From assembly GCA_910578865.1 (NCBI GenBank), contig CAJTRM010000014.1, forward strand, positions 1 to 64,000: a stretch of 64,000 nt of DNA, written 5' to 3'. Source of the DNA: an uncultured Dorea sp. GTDB taxonomy: Bacteria > Bacillota_A > Clostridia > Lachnospirales > Lachnospiraceae. Of the stretch, positions 8,360 to 17,314 are shown piece by piece (the stretch's first letter is position 1; each line of letters opens with the position of its first letter). The notes below the pieces were generated by a model, which made no database searches, was not told the origin of the DNA, and saw only the letters and a list, made by a program, of their open reading frames with translations. Position numbers and translations under genes: made by a program.

Positions 8360-10816
8360 ATGGCTTTGCAGATATTAAATAAGAACTGGCAGATGAAGCA
8401 GGCGGGGCAGGACGGGATACGAAAACCTGCCCGGGTACCGGGAACGGTGTACACGGATCTGCTGCGAAACGGAGACATGGAGGATCCGTTCTGGAAGGAT
8501 AATGAGATCCGTGCGCTTCCTCTGATGGAGGAGGATTATGAATACGAGACCTGTTTTGACCTTGACCGGGATCTTATGGGACAGGACAGGATCCTCCTTC
8601 GTTTTGACGGCCTGGATACCATCGCGGAAATCTGGCTGAATGAGAGATACATCGGGAAGGCGTTCAATATGCACCGTGTCTGGGAATACGACGTGACACA
8701 GAGTGTGAGGGAAACGGGAAACAGGCTGCGGGTCGTGCTGCATTCCCCTCTGCGCTTTATCAGAGAGGAATTTGCAAAATGCAGGACTCTCGGGTCGGAG
8801 GATGCCATGGACGGATTTGTCCATATGCGGAAGGCCCACTGTATGTTTGGCTGGGACTGGGGCGCGCATCTTCCGGATGCCGGGATCTTCCGGAACGTTT
8901 CTCTGATCGGTGTCCGGGGAGCCAGGATTGACAGTGTCTATATCAGGCAGGAGCATTCCGGGGAAACATGTGTCCTTCATTTTCAGGTAGAGGAAGAGAC
9001 GGGCCCTGACCGGAGAGAGGATGAGGAAAAGAGAAATTATACGGTGGAGATCACGGCGCCGGACGGGGAGACCCGGTGTTATCCGGATTCCCCTGAGCGA
9101 ATCACCATAGACCGTCCTATGCTGTGGTGGCCCAACGGTTACGGCGGACAGCCCCTTTACAGGGTCAGGGTTACACTATATGCGGACGGGGAGCCTGCGG
9201 ATACGTGGGAGAGAAGGATCGGTCTTCGGACACTGACTATGAAGATTGAAAAGGATCAATGGGGAGAGAGCTTTGCCCACGAGGTGAACGGCACGGCAAT
9301 CTTTGCCATGGGGGCGGATTATATTCCGGAGGATCATCTTCTTGGGAGAGTCACCCCGGAGACGACAAGGAAGCTCCTGGAGCAGTGCGTGGCGGCAAAC
9401 TACAATACCGTCCGTGTATGGGGCGGCGGTTATTATCCGGACGACTGGTTCTATGACATCTGTGACGAGCTGGGGCTTGTTGTCTGGCAGGACTTTATGT
9501 TTGCCTGTGCAGTCTATGAGCTGACGCCGGAATTTAAAGCTAATATCCGCCAGGAGTTTATTGACAATATTAAGCGCCTCCGCCATCATGCGTCACTGGG
9601 GATCTGGTGCGGGAACAATGAGATGGAGATGTTTGTGGAGGAAGGCCATCATTGGGTGACAAAGAAAACAGAGGTACGGGATTATATGATCATGTATGAG
9701 CAGCTGATCCCGGAGGTGCTCAAAGAGTACGATCCGCAGACCTTCTACTGGCCGGCAAGCCCTTCCTCCGGCGGGTCATTTGACGAGCCCAACTGCCCGG
9801 ACAGAGGAGATGTGCACTACTGGAAGGTGTGGCACGGCAACCGTCCGTTTTCCGAGTACCGGAAATATTTCTTCCGCTACGCGTCTGAGTTCGGCTTCCA
9901 GTCTCTGCCGGCAAGGAGGACCATAGAAACATTTACGGATGATCCGAAGGACATGAACCTTTTTTCCTATGTGATGGAGAAGCATCAGCGGCAATATGGA
10001 GCCAACGGGAAAATCATGAATTATCTGCAGCAGACCTATCTTTATCCCGGAGATTTTGAGACTCTGATCTATGCGTCGCAGCTTCTGCAGGCAGATGCGG
10101 TCCGGTACGGGGTAGAGCATTTCCGCAGGAACAGGGGCCGCTGCATGGGGACGATCGTGCGGCAGCTCAATGACTGCTGGCCGGTTATTTCCTGGTCCTC
10201 CATCGACTACTGCGGGAGGTGGAAGGCGCTTCATTATGCGGAAAAACGTTTCTTCGCCCCGCTTATGATTTCCTGTGAGGAGGAAGGGATGATGACCCAG
10301 GAGGCAGATATGAACCGGGAGCATTTTGTGTTTGAAAAGTCGGTCCGCCTGAACGTGGCAAATGAGACGAGAAGTGAGCAGCATGTGCAGGTATCGTGGG
10401 CGGTGAGGAACGCAAAGGCAGAAATCCTGCGGGACGGGGGCACAGAGGAGGTAACCGTACCGGCGTTATCCAGCGTATGGCTTCCTAAGGTGCTTCTGCC
10501 GGAGACAGACATTTTTTCGGAATACGTAAGCTATGAGATGAGGCAGGAGGGAAAGGTCATATCCGGGGGGACGGTCCTGTTTTCCTACCCGAAATATTTC
10601 AGGTATGAGGATCCCCGCCTGTCTTACCGCCTGGAGGGCGATGAGCTGATCGTGTCGGCGGACGCGTACGCAAAGAGCGTGGAAGTACAGAATGCAAAAG
10701 AGGATTTTATACTGTCCGATAATTATTTTGATCTGAACGGAGGAGAGAAACGGGTGAAAATCCTGTCGGGAGCGCCGGAAGGAATCCATCTGAGAAGTGT
10801 GTATGATATCAGATGA
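8360..10816 (+). CDS. GH2 beta-mannosidase
   Basis: This 818-residue enzyme is a glycoside hydrolase family 2 beta-mannosidase, which removes terminal beta-mannose, for example the core mannose of N-glycans (Man-beta-1,4-GlcNAc). The N-terminal sugar-binding and immunoglobulin-like domains lead to the TIM barrel with WCGNNEMEMF (acid/base Glu) and YASEFGFQSLP (nucleophile Glu). FGWDWGAHLPDAGIFRNV is characteristic of beta-mannosidases as opposed to beta-galactosidases. No signal peptide is seen, so it is intracellular. The ATG at 8360 follows GGAGGAGGAAGAGG; the frame is open 9 codons further. With GH125, GH38 and the isomerase it gives a near-complete route for dismantling a high-mannose core. 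Confidence 0.93.
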   Translation: MALQILNKNWQMKQAGQDGIRKPARVPGTVYTDLLRNGDMEDPFWKDNEIRALPLMEEDYEYETCFDLDRDLMGQDRILLRFDGLDTIAEIWLNERYIGKAFNMHRVWEYDVTQSVRETGNRLRVVLHSPLRFIREEFAKCRTLGSEDAMDGFVHMRKAHCMFGWDWGAHLPDAGIFRNVSLIGVRGARIDSVYIRQEHSGETCVLHFQVEEETGPDRREDEEKRNYTVEITAPDGETRCYPDSPERITIDRPMLWWPNGYGGQPLYRVRVTLYADGEPADTWERRIGLRTLTMKIEKDQWGESFAHEVNGTAIFAMGADYIPEDHLLGRVTPETTRKLLEQCVAANYNTVRVWGGGYYPDDWFYDICDELGLVVWQDFMFACAVYELTPEFKANIRQEFIDNIKRLRHHASLGIWCGNNEMEMFVEEGHHWVTKKTEVRDYMIMYEQLIPEVLKEYDPQTFYWPASPSSGGSFDEPNCPDRGDVHYWKVWHGNRPFSEYRKYFFRYASEFGFQSLPARRTIETFTDDPKDMNLFSYVMEKHQRQYGANGKIMNYLQQTYLYPGDFETLIYASQLLQADAVRYGVEHFRRNRGRCMGTIVRQLNDCWPVISWSSIDYCGRWKALHYAEKRFFAPLMISCEEEGMMTQEADMNREHFVFEKSVRLNVANETRSEQHVQVSWAVRNAKAEILRDGGTEEVTVPALSSVWLPKVLLPETDIFSEYVSYEMRQEGKVISGGTVLFSYPKYFRYEDPRLSYRLEGDELIVSADAYAKSVEVQNAKEDFILSDNYFDLNGGEKRVKILSGAPEGIHLRSVYDIR

Positions 10817-10860
10817 CGGCCAAAAACGATGCAGCCGGTATACAGATATTGTGTTTTGAT

Positions 10861-10895
10861 AAGAAACCTTGGAAATACTGAGGTTTCTTTTTTAT
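10861..10895 (+). terminator. Rho-independent terminator of the mannoside cluster
   Basis: A 9-bp stem (AAGAAACCT / AGGTTTCTT) with an 11-base loop is followed by T residues. It closely matches the terminator at 1489-1520, including most of the loop. Confidence 0.8.
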
Positions 10896-11014
10896 ATAGT
10901 ATTCTTTTGTGCAATAGATAGTGTATAATAAGTATAAGAATCTGAAAAAATAATATATAAGGAGAAATCTGCTGTAAAGAGGATGGTGGTCCTTAGATGG
11001 AGGAGGAAAGGTTT

Positions 11015-12559
11015 ATGTTGGAGAAACTGGATTTGACAAAATCACTCAGCAAGTCGGAATATAAGGAGAAGATGTTGGAACTTTCTCCAAAGCTCGGTAA
11101 GCTGCAGCGGGAATGTACGGAACAGAAAATCCCGGTCATGATTGCGTTTGAGGGGTATGATGCCGCAGGGAAAGGAGCTCAGATCAGTGAGCTTATTAAG
11201 GCGCTGGATCCAAGGGGATTTGAAGTCCATGCCGTGAAGAACGAGACAGAGGAGGAGCGGATGCATCCGTTCTTGTGGAGGTTCTGGATGAAGCAGCCCC
11301 AAAAAGGGCGGATTGCCATTTATGATACGAGCTGGTACCGTAAGGTGCTGTCTGACCGCTTTGAAAAGAAGACGAAAAAAAGAGAGCTTTCTAAGGCATA
11401 TGATTCCATCTGTTCTTTTGAGGAGCAGCTGACAGATGACGGGACGATCATCATTAAGATCTTTCTGGCCATTGACAAAAAAGAGCAGAAGAAGCGTTTC
11501 GACAGGCTGTCAAAGTCAAAGGAGACAGCGTGGAGAGTGAATAAGGATGACCGGAAGAAACATGAGGACTTTGAGAAATATCAGGCTATGAATGAAGAAA
11601 TGCTGACACGTACCGATACGGAGTATGCGCCGTGGACCATTGTAGAAGCGACAGACAGACGGTTTGCCGCGGTAAAGATCTATTCCACGGTGATCCGCAT
11701 CCTGGGCGAGAAGCTTGAAGAACGCCGTCAAAGAGTGGAGATGGAGAAGCAGATGGAAGGCAGCGCGGCAGGAAGAGACGCAGGCGCCACAGAAGGCAGT
11801 GGGGCGGAGAAGGACAAGAAATTAAGTGAGTCCATTCTGGCAAAGTCAGATCTGAGCCTTACTTATACGAAGGAAGAATATAAACAGCGTCTGGATAAGC
11901 TGCAGAAGAAAATGGAGAAGCTTCATGGAGAGCTGTACCGCAGGAGGATTCCGGTGGTCCTTGGTTTTGAGGGATGGGACGCCGGCGGAAAAGGAGGGGC
12001 GATCAAGCGTCTGACAGAGAAGATGGATCCGCGGGGATACGTGGTGCATCCGACAGCCTCCCCCAATGACATAGAGCGCGCCCACCACTACCTGTGGAGA
12101 TTCTGGACGGATATGCCGAAGGCCGGGCATGTGACGATTTTTGACCGTACCTGGTACGGGCGCGTGATGGTTGAGAGGATTGAAGGCTTCTGTACGAGAC
12201 AGGAATGGCAGAGAGCCTACAAGGAGATCAATGCTATGGAGCGAGATCTTGCGGATGCAGGGACGATCGTCCTGAAATTCTGGATGCAGATTGATAAGGA
12301 TGAGCAGGAGCGGAGATTTAAGGCCAGACAGGAAAATCCGCAGAAGCAGTGGAAGATTACGGATGAGGACTGGAGAAACCGGGAAAAATGGGATCAGTAT
12401 GAGGAGGCTGTCAATGAGATGCTGATCCGTACTTCTACCCCGGACGCCCCGTGGATCGTAGTGGAGGGCAACTGTAAATATTATGCGAGGATCAAAGTGC
12501 TGGAATGTGTAGTGGAGGCCATTGAGAAGAAGTTAAAAGGGCCGGCCGGGGAACCATAA
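11015..12559 (+). CDS. pap: Polyphosphate:AMP phosphotransferase, two PPK2 domains
   Basis: This 514-residue protein has two tandem PPK2 domains joined by a low-complexity Glu/Ala/Gly-rich linker (about residues 235-275). Two-domain PPK2 proteins are polyphosphate:AMP phosphotransferases, which make ADP from AMP using polyphosphate. Each half has a Walker A loop: GYDAAGKGAQI in the first and GWDAGGKGGAIKRL in the second. The second half keeps the canonical FDRTWYGRVMVERIEGF segment; the first half has YDTSWYRKVLSDRF instead, having lost the Arg after the Asp. As known for the class, the C-terminal half is thus likely the catalytic one. The ATG at 11015 is chosen for the GGAGGAGGAAAGG upstream. 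Confidence 0.9.
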   Translation: MLEKLDLTKSLSKSEYKEKMLELSPKLGKLQRECTEQKIPVMIAFEGYDAAGKGAQISELIKALDPRGFEVHAVKNETEEERMHPFLWRFWMKQPQKGRIAIYDTSWYRKVLSDRFEKKTKKRELSKAYDSICSFEEQLTDDGTIIIKIFLAIDKKEQKKRFDRLSKSKETAWRVNKDDRKKHEDFEKYQAMNEEMLTRTDTEYAPWTIVEATDRRFAAVKIYSTVIRILGEKLEERRQRVEMEKQMEGSAAGRDAGATEGSGAEKDKKLSESILAKSDLSLTYTKEEYKQRLDKLQKKMEKLHGELYRRRIPVVLGFEGWDAGGKGGAIKRLTEKMDPRGYVVHPTASPNDIERAHHYLWRFWTDMPKAGHVTIFDRTWYGRVMVERIEGFCTRQEWQRAYKEINAMERDLADAGTIVLKFWMQIDKDEQERRFKARQENPQKQWKITDEDWRNREKWDQYEEAVNEMLIRTSTPDAPWIVVEGNCKYYARIKVLECVVEAIEKKLKGPAGEP

Positions 12560-12591
12560 ACGGAATCCGGGAAAGGGCGGGAGGAAATGTT

Positions 12592-13599
12592 ATGACCATC
12601 AGAGAACAACTGGAACAAAGGGAAACCCAGTATTTAAGTCCGTATGCTGCCCTCAGCAGGGAATCCAGGGGCAGGAAACGCAAAGAGCCGGAGTGCGACA
12701 TCCGGCCGGTGTTCCAGCGGGACCGGGACCGGATCCTGCACTGCAAATCATTTCGCCGTCTGAAGCAGAAGACGCAGGTGTTCCTTCTGCCGAAGGGGGA
12801 TCATTACCGGACCAGACTCACACATACGCTGGAGGTTTCTCAGAATGCAAGGACGATTGCAAAGGCGCTCAGGCTGAACGAAGACCTGGCGGAGGCCATC
12901 TCTCTGGGCCATGATCTGGGGCATACGCCTTTTGGCCATGCCGGAGAGCGGGCGCTGAATGTCGTAAGCCCGTCCGGGTTCAGGCACAATGTCCAGAGTG
13001 TCCGTGTGGCAGAGTGCCTGGAAAAGGAAGGGAGGGGACTGAACCTCACCTGGGAGGTCATTGACGGGATCATGAACCATAAGACCAGCGGCAGTCCCCA
13101 TACTCTGGAGGGCCAGATCGTGCGCCTGTCCGATAAGATCGCTTATATTAACCATGATATTGATGATGCTATACGGGGCGGCATCCTCCGGGCGGAGGAT
13201 CTTCCGTCCCGCTATACCTCCGTCCTTGGCTTTACTACGAGGGACCGGCTGAATACGATGGTGCACAATGTGATCATCAACAGTATGGATCAGCCTGAGA
13301 TCCGTATGTCCGGGGAGGTGAAGGAGGCCATGGCCGGACTTCGGGAGTTTTTGTTTGAGCACGTCTATGAGAATACGCGGGCCAAAGGCGAGGAGGAGAA
13401 GGCAGTCAATATGATCACGAAGCTCTATGAGTATTACAGGGATCATATGGAGCTTCTGCCGGAGGATTTTTTGAGGATGCCGGGAGAAAAGGGGGAAAAG
13501 AAAGAGCGGGTCATCTGTGATTATATTGCCGGAATGACGGATACATATGCTGTGAAAAAATTTCAGGAATTTTTTGTACCGGAATCTTGGAAATATTAA
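12592..13599 (+). CDS. dNTP triphosphohydrolase (dGTPase-like, HD domain)
   Basis: This 335-residue HD-domain protein belongs to the dGTPase family, which cleaves dNTPs to deoxynucleosides and tripolyphosphate. Metal-binding motifs are RTRLTHTLEVSQ (His) and LGHDLGHTPFGHAGE (His-Asp and following His), with a later conserved Asp near LSDKIAYINHDIDD. The ATG at 12592 has GGGAGGAAA upstream. It lies directly ahead of dnaG and rpoD, an order common in Lachnospiraceae, so it belongs with the replication-transcription housekeeping run. Which dNTPs it prefers cannot be read from sequence. The start of the next frame overlaps it but the true dnaG start is 72 bases later. Confidence 0.92.
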   Translation: MTIREQLEQRETQYLSPYAALSRESRGRKRKEPECDIRPVFQRDRDRILHCKSFRRLKQKTQVFLLPKGDHYRTRLTHTLEVSQNARTIAKALRLNEDLAEAISLGHDLGHTPFGHAGERALNVVSPSGFRHNVQSVRVAECLEKEGRGLNLTWEVIDGIMNHKTSGSPHTLEGQIVRLSDKIAYINHDIDDAIRGGILRAEDLPSRYTSVLGFTTRDRLNTMVHNVIINSMDQPEIRMSGEVKEAMAGLREFLFEHVYENTRAKGEEEKAVNMITKLYEYYRDHMELLPEDFLRMPGEKGEKKERVICDYIAGMTDTYAVKKFQEFFVPESWKY

Positions 13600-13670
13600 A
13601 AGGAAATCGGGCGCTTTTGTCGAATATTATATATAGGGACTATTTTGACGCAGAAAAAAGGATATCGTAT

Positions 13671-15446
13671 ATGTATTATTCTGATGAGATTATCGAAGAA
13701 GTAAGATCAAGAAATGATATTGTAGATGTAATCTCCAGTTATGTGAAATTACAGAAGAAGGGAAGTTCTCATTTTGGGCTTTGTCCGTTCCATAATGAAA
13801 AGTCCCCTTCTTTTTCTGTGAGCCAGGGAAAACAGATGTATTACTGTTTTGGATGCGGCGCCGGAGGAAATGTATTTACTTTTTTAATGAATTATGAGAA
13901 TTATACATTTCAGGAAGCCCTGAAATATCTTGCCGACCGGGCGGGAGTAACGCTCCCGCAGGAGGAGGTTTCCGGTGAGGCGAGGAAAAGAGCGGATCAG
14001 AAAGCCGTCCTTCTGGAGATCAATAAGGCGGCGGCTCAATACTTTTATGCACAGCTGAAGGGCCCCCGGGGGGCGCCTGCCCTTTCTTATCTGAAGAACC
14101 GTGCACTTTCGGATGATACGATCCGGGCATTCGGCCTCGGGTATTCCAATAAATACAGCAATGACCTGTACCAGTACCTGAAATCCAAAGGCTATAAGGA
14201 TGACATGCTCATGCAGGCGGGACTGATCAGTGTCGATGAACGCCAGGGCGTATATGACAAGTTCTGGAACCGCGTGATGTTTCCGATCATGGATGCCAAC
14301 AGCAGGGTGATCGGGTTCGGAGGCAGGGTTATGGGGGACGCGAAACCCAAATACCTGAATTCGCCGGAGACTATGATCTTCGACAAGAGCCGTAATCTGT
14401 ACGGGCTGAATCGGGCAAGAAGTACGAAAAAGTCGTATTTTCTGCTGTGTGAGGGATACATGGACGTGATATCTCTTCATCAGGCAGGGTTTACCAATGC
14501 GGTGGCCTCTCTGGGTACAGCGCTGACGCCCGGACATGCATCCCTGATCAAACGTTATGTGAACGAGGTCTACCTTACCTACGACAGCGACGAGGCAGGA
14601 ACGAAGGCGGCGCTCCGGGCAGTCCCTGTGCTGAAAGAGGTTGGGATCACGGCAAGGATCATCCGCATGGAGCCCTACAAGGATCCGGATGAGTTTATTA
14701 AGAATCTGGGGGCAGACGCATTTGAAGAGCGGATCCAGAAGGCAAGGAACGGGTTCCTGTTCAGTCTCGAAGTTCTTGAGAAGAGCTATGACCTGAATTC
14801 TCCAGAAGGTAAGACGGACTTTATGAGAGAGGCGGCAAGAAGGCTTACGGAGTTTGACGAGGAGATTGAGCGCAACAATTATACGGAGGCGGTGGCTGAG
14901 GCTTATCATGTGGGATACGACGACCTGCGTAAGCTGGTACATAGGATGGCCATACAGACCGGCCTTGCAAAGCCGGTGTCAAGGCCGAGGCAGACGCAGA
15001 ATCGAAATAAGGATAAAGTAGACGGCAATATCCGGTCCCAGAGGATACTGCTTACCTGGCTGATTGAGGATGAGCATATTTTCAGGCAGATCTGCAGATA
15101 TATAACTCCTGAGGATTTTACCGGAGATCTGTACAGGACGGTTGCGTCTCTTCTTTATGAGCAGTATGAGAACCAGGATGTGAATCCTGCCAGGCTGATG
15201 AATCATTTTACAGACGAGGAGGAGCACCGGGAAGTGGCGAGCCTGTTTCATACGAAGATACGGGAACTGACTACGGAGGGGGAGCAGGAAAAGGCGTTAA
15301 AGGAGACTCTGATCCGGGTGAAGAACCACAGTATCGAACAGGCGGCGAGAGAACTTGATGCCACAGACATTAAGGGCATGCAGCGGCTGATGGCGGCGAA
15401 AAGGGAGTTGCAGGACCTTGAAAAACTGCATATTTCCGTTAATTAA
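13671..15446 (+). CDS. dnaG: DNA primase DnaG
   Basis: This 591-residue protein is the replicative primase, which makes RNA primers on the lagging strand with the DnaB helicase. The N-terminal CHC2 zinc ribbon is clear (CPFHNEKSPSF then YYCFGCGAGG, residues about 35-65). It is followed by the primase core with FPIMDANSRVIGFGGRVMGD and the TOPRIM segment CEGYMDVISLHQAG and TYDSDEAGTKA. A poorly conserved C-terminal helicase-binding region completes it. I start at 13671 (MYYSDEIIEEVRSRNDIVDVI), the usual DnaG N-terminus; an upstream in-frame ATG overlapping dgt is unlikely. It is followed immediately by rpoD in the macromolecular-synthesis arrangement. Confidence 0.97.
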   Translation: MYYSDEIIEEVRSRNDIVDVISSYVKLQKKGSSHFGLCPFHNEKSPSFSVSQGKQMYYCFGCGAGGNVFTFLMNYENYTFQEALKYLADRAGVTLPQEEVSGEARKRADQKAVLLEINKAAAQYFYAQLKGPRGAPALSYLKNRALSDDTIRAFGLGYSNKYSNDLYQYLKSKGYKDDMLMQAGLISVDERQGVYDKFWNRVMFPIMDANSRVIGFGGRVMGDAKPKYLNSPETMIFDKSRNLYGLNRARSTKKSYFLLCEGYMDVISLHQAGFTNAVASLGTALTPGHASLIKRYVNEVYLTYDSDEAGTKAALRAVPVLKEVGITARIIRMEPYKDPDEFIKNLGADAFEERIQKARNGFLFSLEVLEKSYDLNSPEGKTDFMREAARRLTEFDEEIERNNYTEAVAEAYHVGYDDLRKLVHRMAIQTGLAKPVSRPRQTQNRNKDKVDGNIRSQRILLTWLIEDEHIFRQICRYITPEDFTGDLYRTVASLLYEQYENQDVNPARLMNHFTDEEEHREVASLFHTKIRELTTEGEQEKALKETLIRVKNHSIEQAARELDATDIKGMQRLMAAKRELQDLEKLHISVN

Positions 15447-15485
15447 GGATAAAATATAAACAAGCAATGAGAGGATGGGCACTAC

Positions 15486-16598
15486 ATGGAAGAAAACATG
15501 GTGAAATTCGAGGAAAAACTGAAAGAACTTGTAAAGCTTGGCAAGAAGAAAAAAAGTATTCTGGAATTGCAGGAGATCAATGATTTTTTCAGAGACATGG
15601 AACTGGATTCCGAGCAGATGGAGAAGGTGTTTGATTATCTGGAGGGGCAGAATATCGACGTTCTCAGGATCAGCTCAGACGATGACGATATTGATGATTC
15701 TGATATTATCATCTCGGAAGAGGACGAGGTAGATGTCGAGAAGATTGACCTGTCTGTTCCGGACGGTATCAGTATTGAGGATCCTGTGAGGATGTATCTG
15801 AAGGAGATCGGCAAGGTCCCGCTTCTGTCTGCGGCAGAAGAGGTGGATCTGGCAAAGCGTATGGCGGACGGGGATGAGAATGCCAAAAAACGGCTGGCCG
15901 AGGCGAACTTACGTCTGGTAGTCAGCATTGCGAAGCGTTATGTGGGGCGCGGGATGCTGTTCCTCGACCTGATCCAGGAAGGGAACCTGGGTCTGATCAA
16001 GGCTGTGGAAAAGTTTGATTACCACAAGGGATTCAAGTTCAGTACGTATGCTACATGGTGGATCCGCCAGGCGATTACAAGAGCCATTGCCGACCAGGCA
16101 AGAACCATCCGTATTCCGGTCCATATGGTAGAGACGATCAATAAGCTGATACGTGTGTCCAGGCAGCTTCTGCAGGAGCTGGGAAGGGAGCCTGCGCCGG
16201 AGGAGATCGCACAGGAATTGGACATGCCTGTGGAGAGGGTCCGTGAGATCCTTAAGATCTCTCAGGAGCCGGTATCACTGGAGACTCCTATCGGGGAAGA
16301 GGAGGACAGCCATCTGGGGGATTTCATTCAGGATGACAATGTACCGGTGCCGGCAGAGGCAGCAGCGCAGACCTTATTAAAAGAGCAGCTGGATGAAGTG
16401 CTTGACACCCTGACGGAGAGAGAACAGAAGGTACTCAGGCTTCGTTTCGGCATGAATGACGGACGCGCACGCACACTGGAGGAAGTGGGGAAAGAATTCG
16501 ACGTTACCCGTGAGCGTATCCGTCAGATTGAGGCGAAGGCACTGCGTAAGCTGCGCCATCCGAGCCGGAGCAGAAAATTAAGAGATTATCTGGATTAA
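15486..16598 (+). CDS. rpoD: Primary sigma factor RpoD/SigA
   Basis: This 370-residue protein is the housekeeping sigma-70 factor. Region 1.1 is acidic with a run of Asp/Ser (about residues 58-75). Region 1.2 begins at DPVRMYLKEIGKVPLL. Region 2 contains the -10 recognition helix in FSTYATWWIRQAITRAIADQ. Region 3 follows, and region 4 has the -35 helix-turn-helix in EEVGKEFDVTRERIRQIEAKALRKLRHP. Length is typical of clostridial SigA. It lies 40 bases after dnaG and 14 bases before trmK, all on one strand. Promoters elsewhere in this window with TTGACG/TATAAT-type boxes are presumably read by this factor. Confidence 0.97.
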   Translation: MEENMVKFEEKLKELVKLGKKKKSILELQEINDFFRDMELDSEQMEKVFDYLEGQNIDVLRISSDDDDIDDSDIIISEEDEVDVEKIDLSVPDGISIEDPVRMYLKEIGKVPLLSAAEEVDLAKRMADGDENAKKRLAEANLRLVVSIAKRYVGRGMLFLDLIQEGNLGLIKAVEKFDYHKGFKFSTYATWWIRQAITRAIADQARTIRIPVHMVETINKLIRVSRQLLQELGREPAPEEIAQELDMPVERVREILKISQEPVSLETPIGEEEDSHLGDFIQDDNVPVPAEAAAQTLLKEQLDEVLDTLTEREQKVLRLRFGMNDGRARTLEEVGKEFDVTRERIRQIEAKALRKLRHPSRSRKLRDYLD

Positions 16599-16611
16599 GA
16601 AAGAGGCGCCT

Positions 16612-17310
16612 ATGGAACTATCAAAAAGACTCTATGCAGTTGCAGGTCTTGTGACAGAGGGCGCCTCTGTTGCAGATGTGGGGACTGACCATGGTTACAT
16701 ACCGATTTATCTGGTGAAACATCAGATTGCTTCTAAGGCTCTCGCCCTTGATATTAACGAGGGTCCTCTTCAGCGTGCAAGATTTCACATTATCGGGCAT
16801 GGACTTAAGGACCAGATTGAGACAAGGCTGTCGGACGGTTTAAGTAAGGTTCGCCCCGGGGAAGTGGATACGATGATCGCCGCAGGGATGGGAGGCAATC
16901 TGATCATACGGATCCTTTCAGAGGGGAGAAGTGTTGTGGATACGCTTTCCGCCTGCATTCTGCAGCCCCAGTCCGAGCCGGAAAAGGTGAGGCGCTATCT
17001 CGGGGAAAACGGGCTGATGATCGAGGATGAGGATATGGTGGAAGAGGACGGGAAGTTCTATCCTATGATGCGCGTGATCCACGGAACCCCGGAGCCCTGT
17101 GAGGACTATGAATATGTGTACGGGAAAAAGCTGCTGCAGAAAAGGCACCCTGTCCTGCACCGGTTCCTGCTGCGGGAAAAAGGGATACAGGAGAGTATAC
17201 TGGAGCAGCTTGCAAGAAGGACAGAGAGTGAAAGCGCCAGGCACAGGGAAGCAGAGATCTTAAGGGAACGAAAACTGACGCAGAGAGCGCTTAAAAGCTA
17301 TGGAGGGTAA
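16612..17310 (+). CDS. trmK: tRNA (adenine(22)-N1)-methyltransferase TrmK
   Basis: This 232-residue enzyme is the SAM-dependent TrmK family member that makes m1A22 in tRNA of Firmicutes. The N-terminal Rossmann domain carries the SAM loop VADVGTDHGYIPIYL (about residues 20-34). ALDINEGPLQRA supplies the acidic residue for ribose binding, and IAAGMGGNLI continues the active site. A coiled C-terminal helical domain (EKGIQESILEQLARRTESE onward) fits the family. The rpoD-trmK-nif3 order is typical in Firmicutes and supports the call. The stop overlaps the start region of the next gene. Confidence 0.93.
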   Translation: MELSKRLYAVAGLVTEGASVADVGTDHGYIPIYLVKHQIASKALALDINEGPLQRARFHIIGHGLKDQIETRLSDGLSKVRPGEVDTMIAAGMGGNLIIRILSEGRSVVDTLSACILQPQSEPEKVRRYLGENGLMIEDEDMVEEDGKFYPMMRVIHGTPEPCEDYEYVYGKKLLQKRHPVLHRFLLREKGIQESILEQLARRTESESARHREAEILRERKLTQRALKSYGG

Positions 17311-17314
17311 AAGG

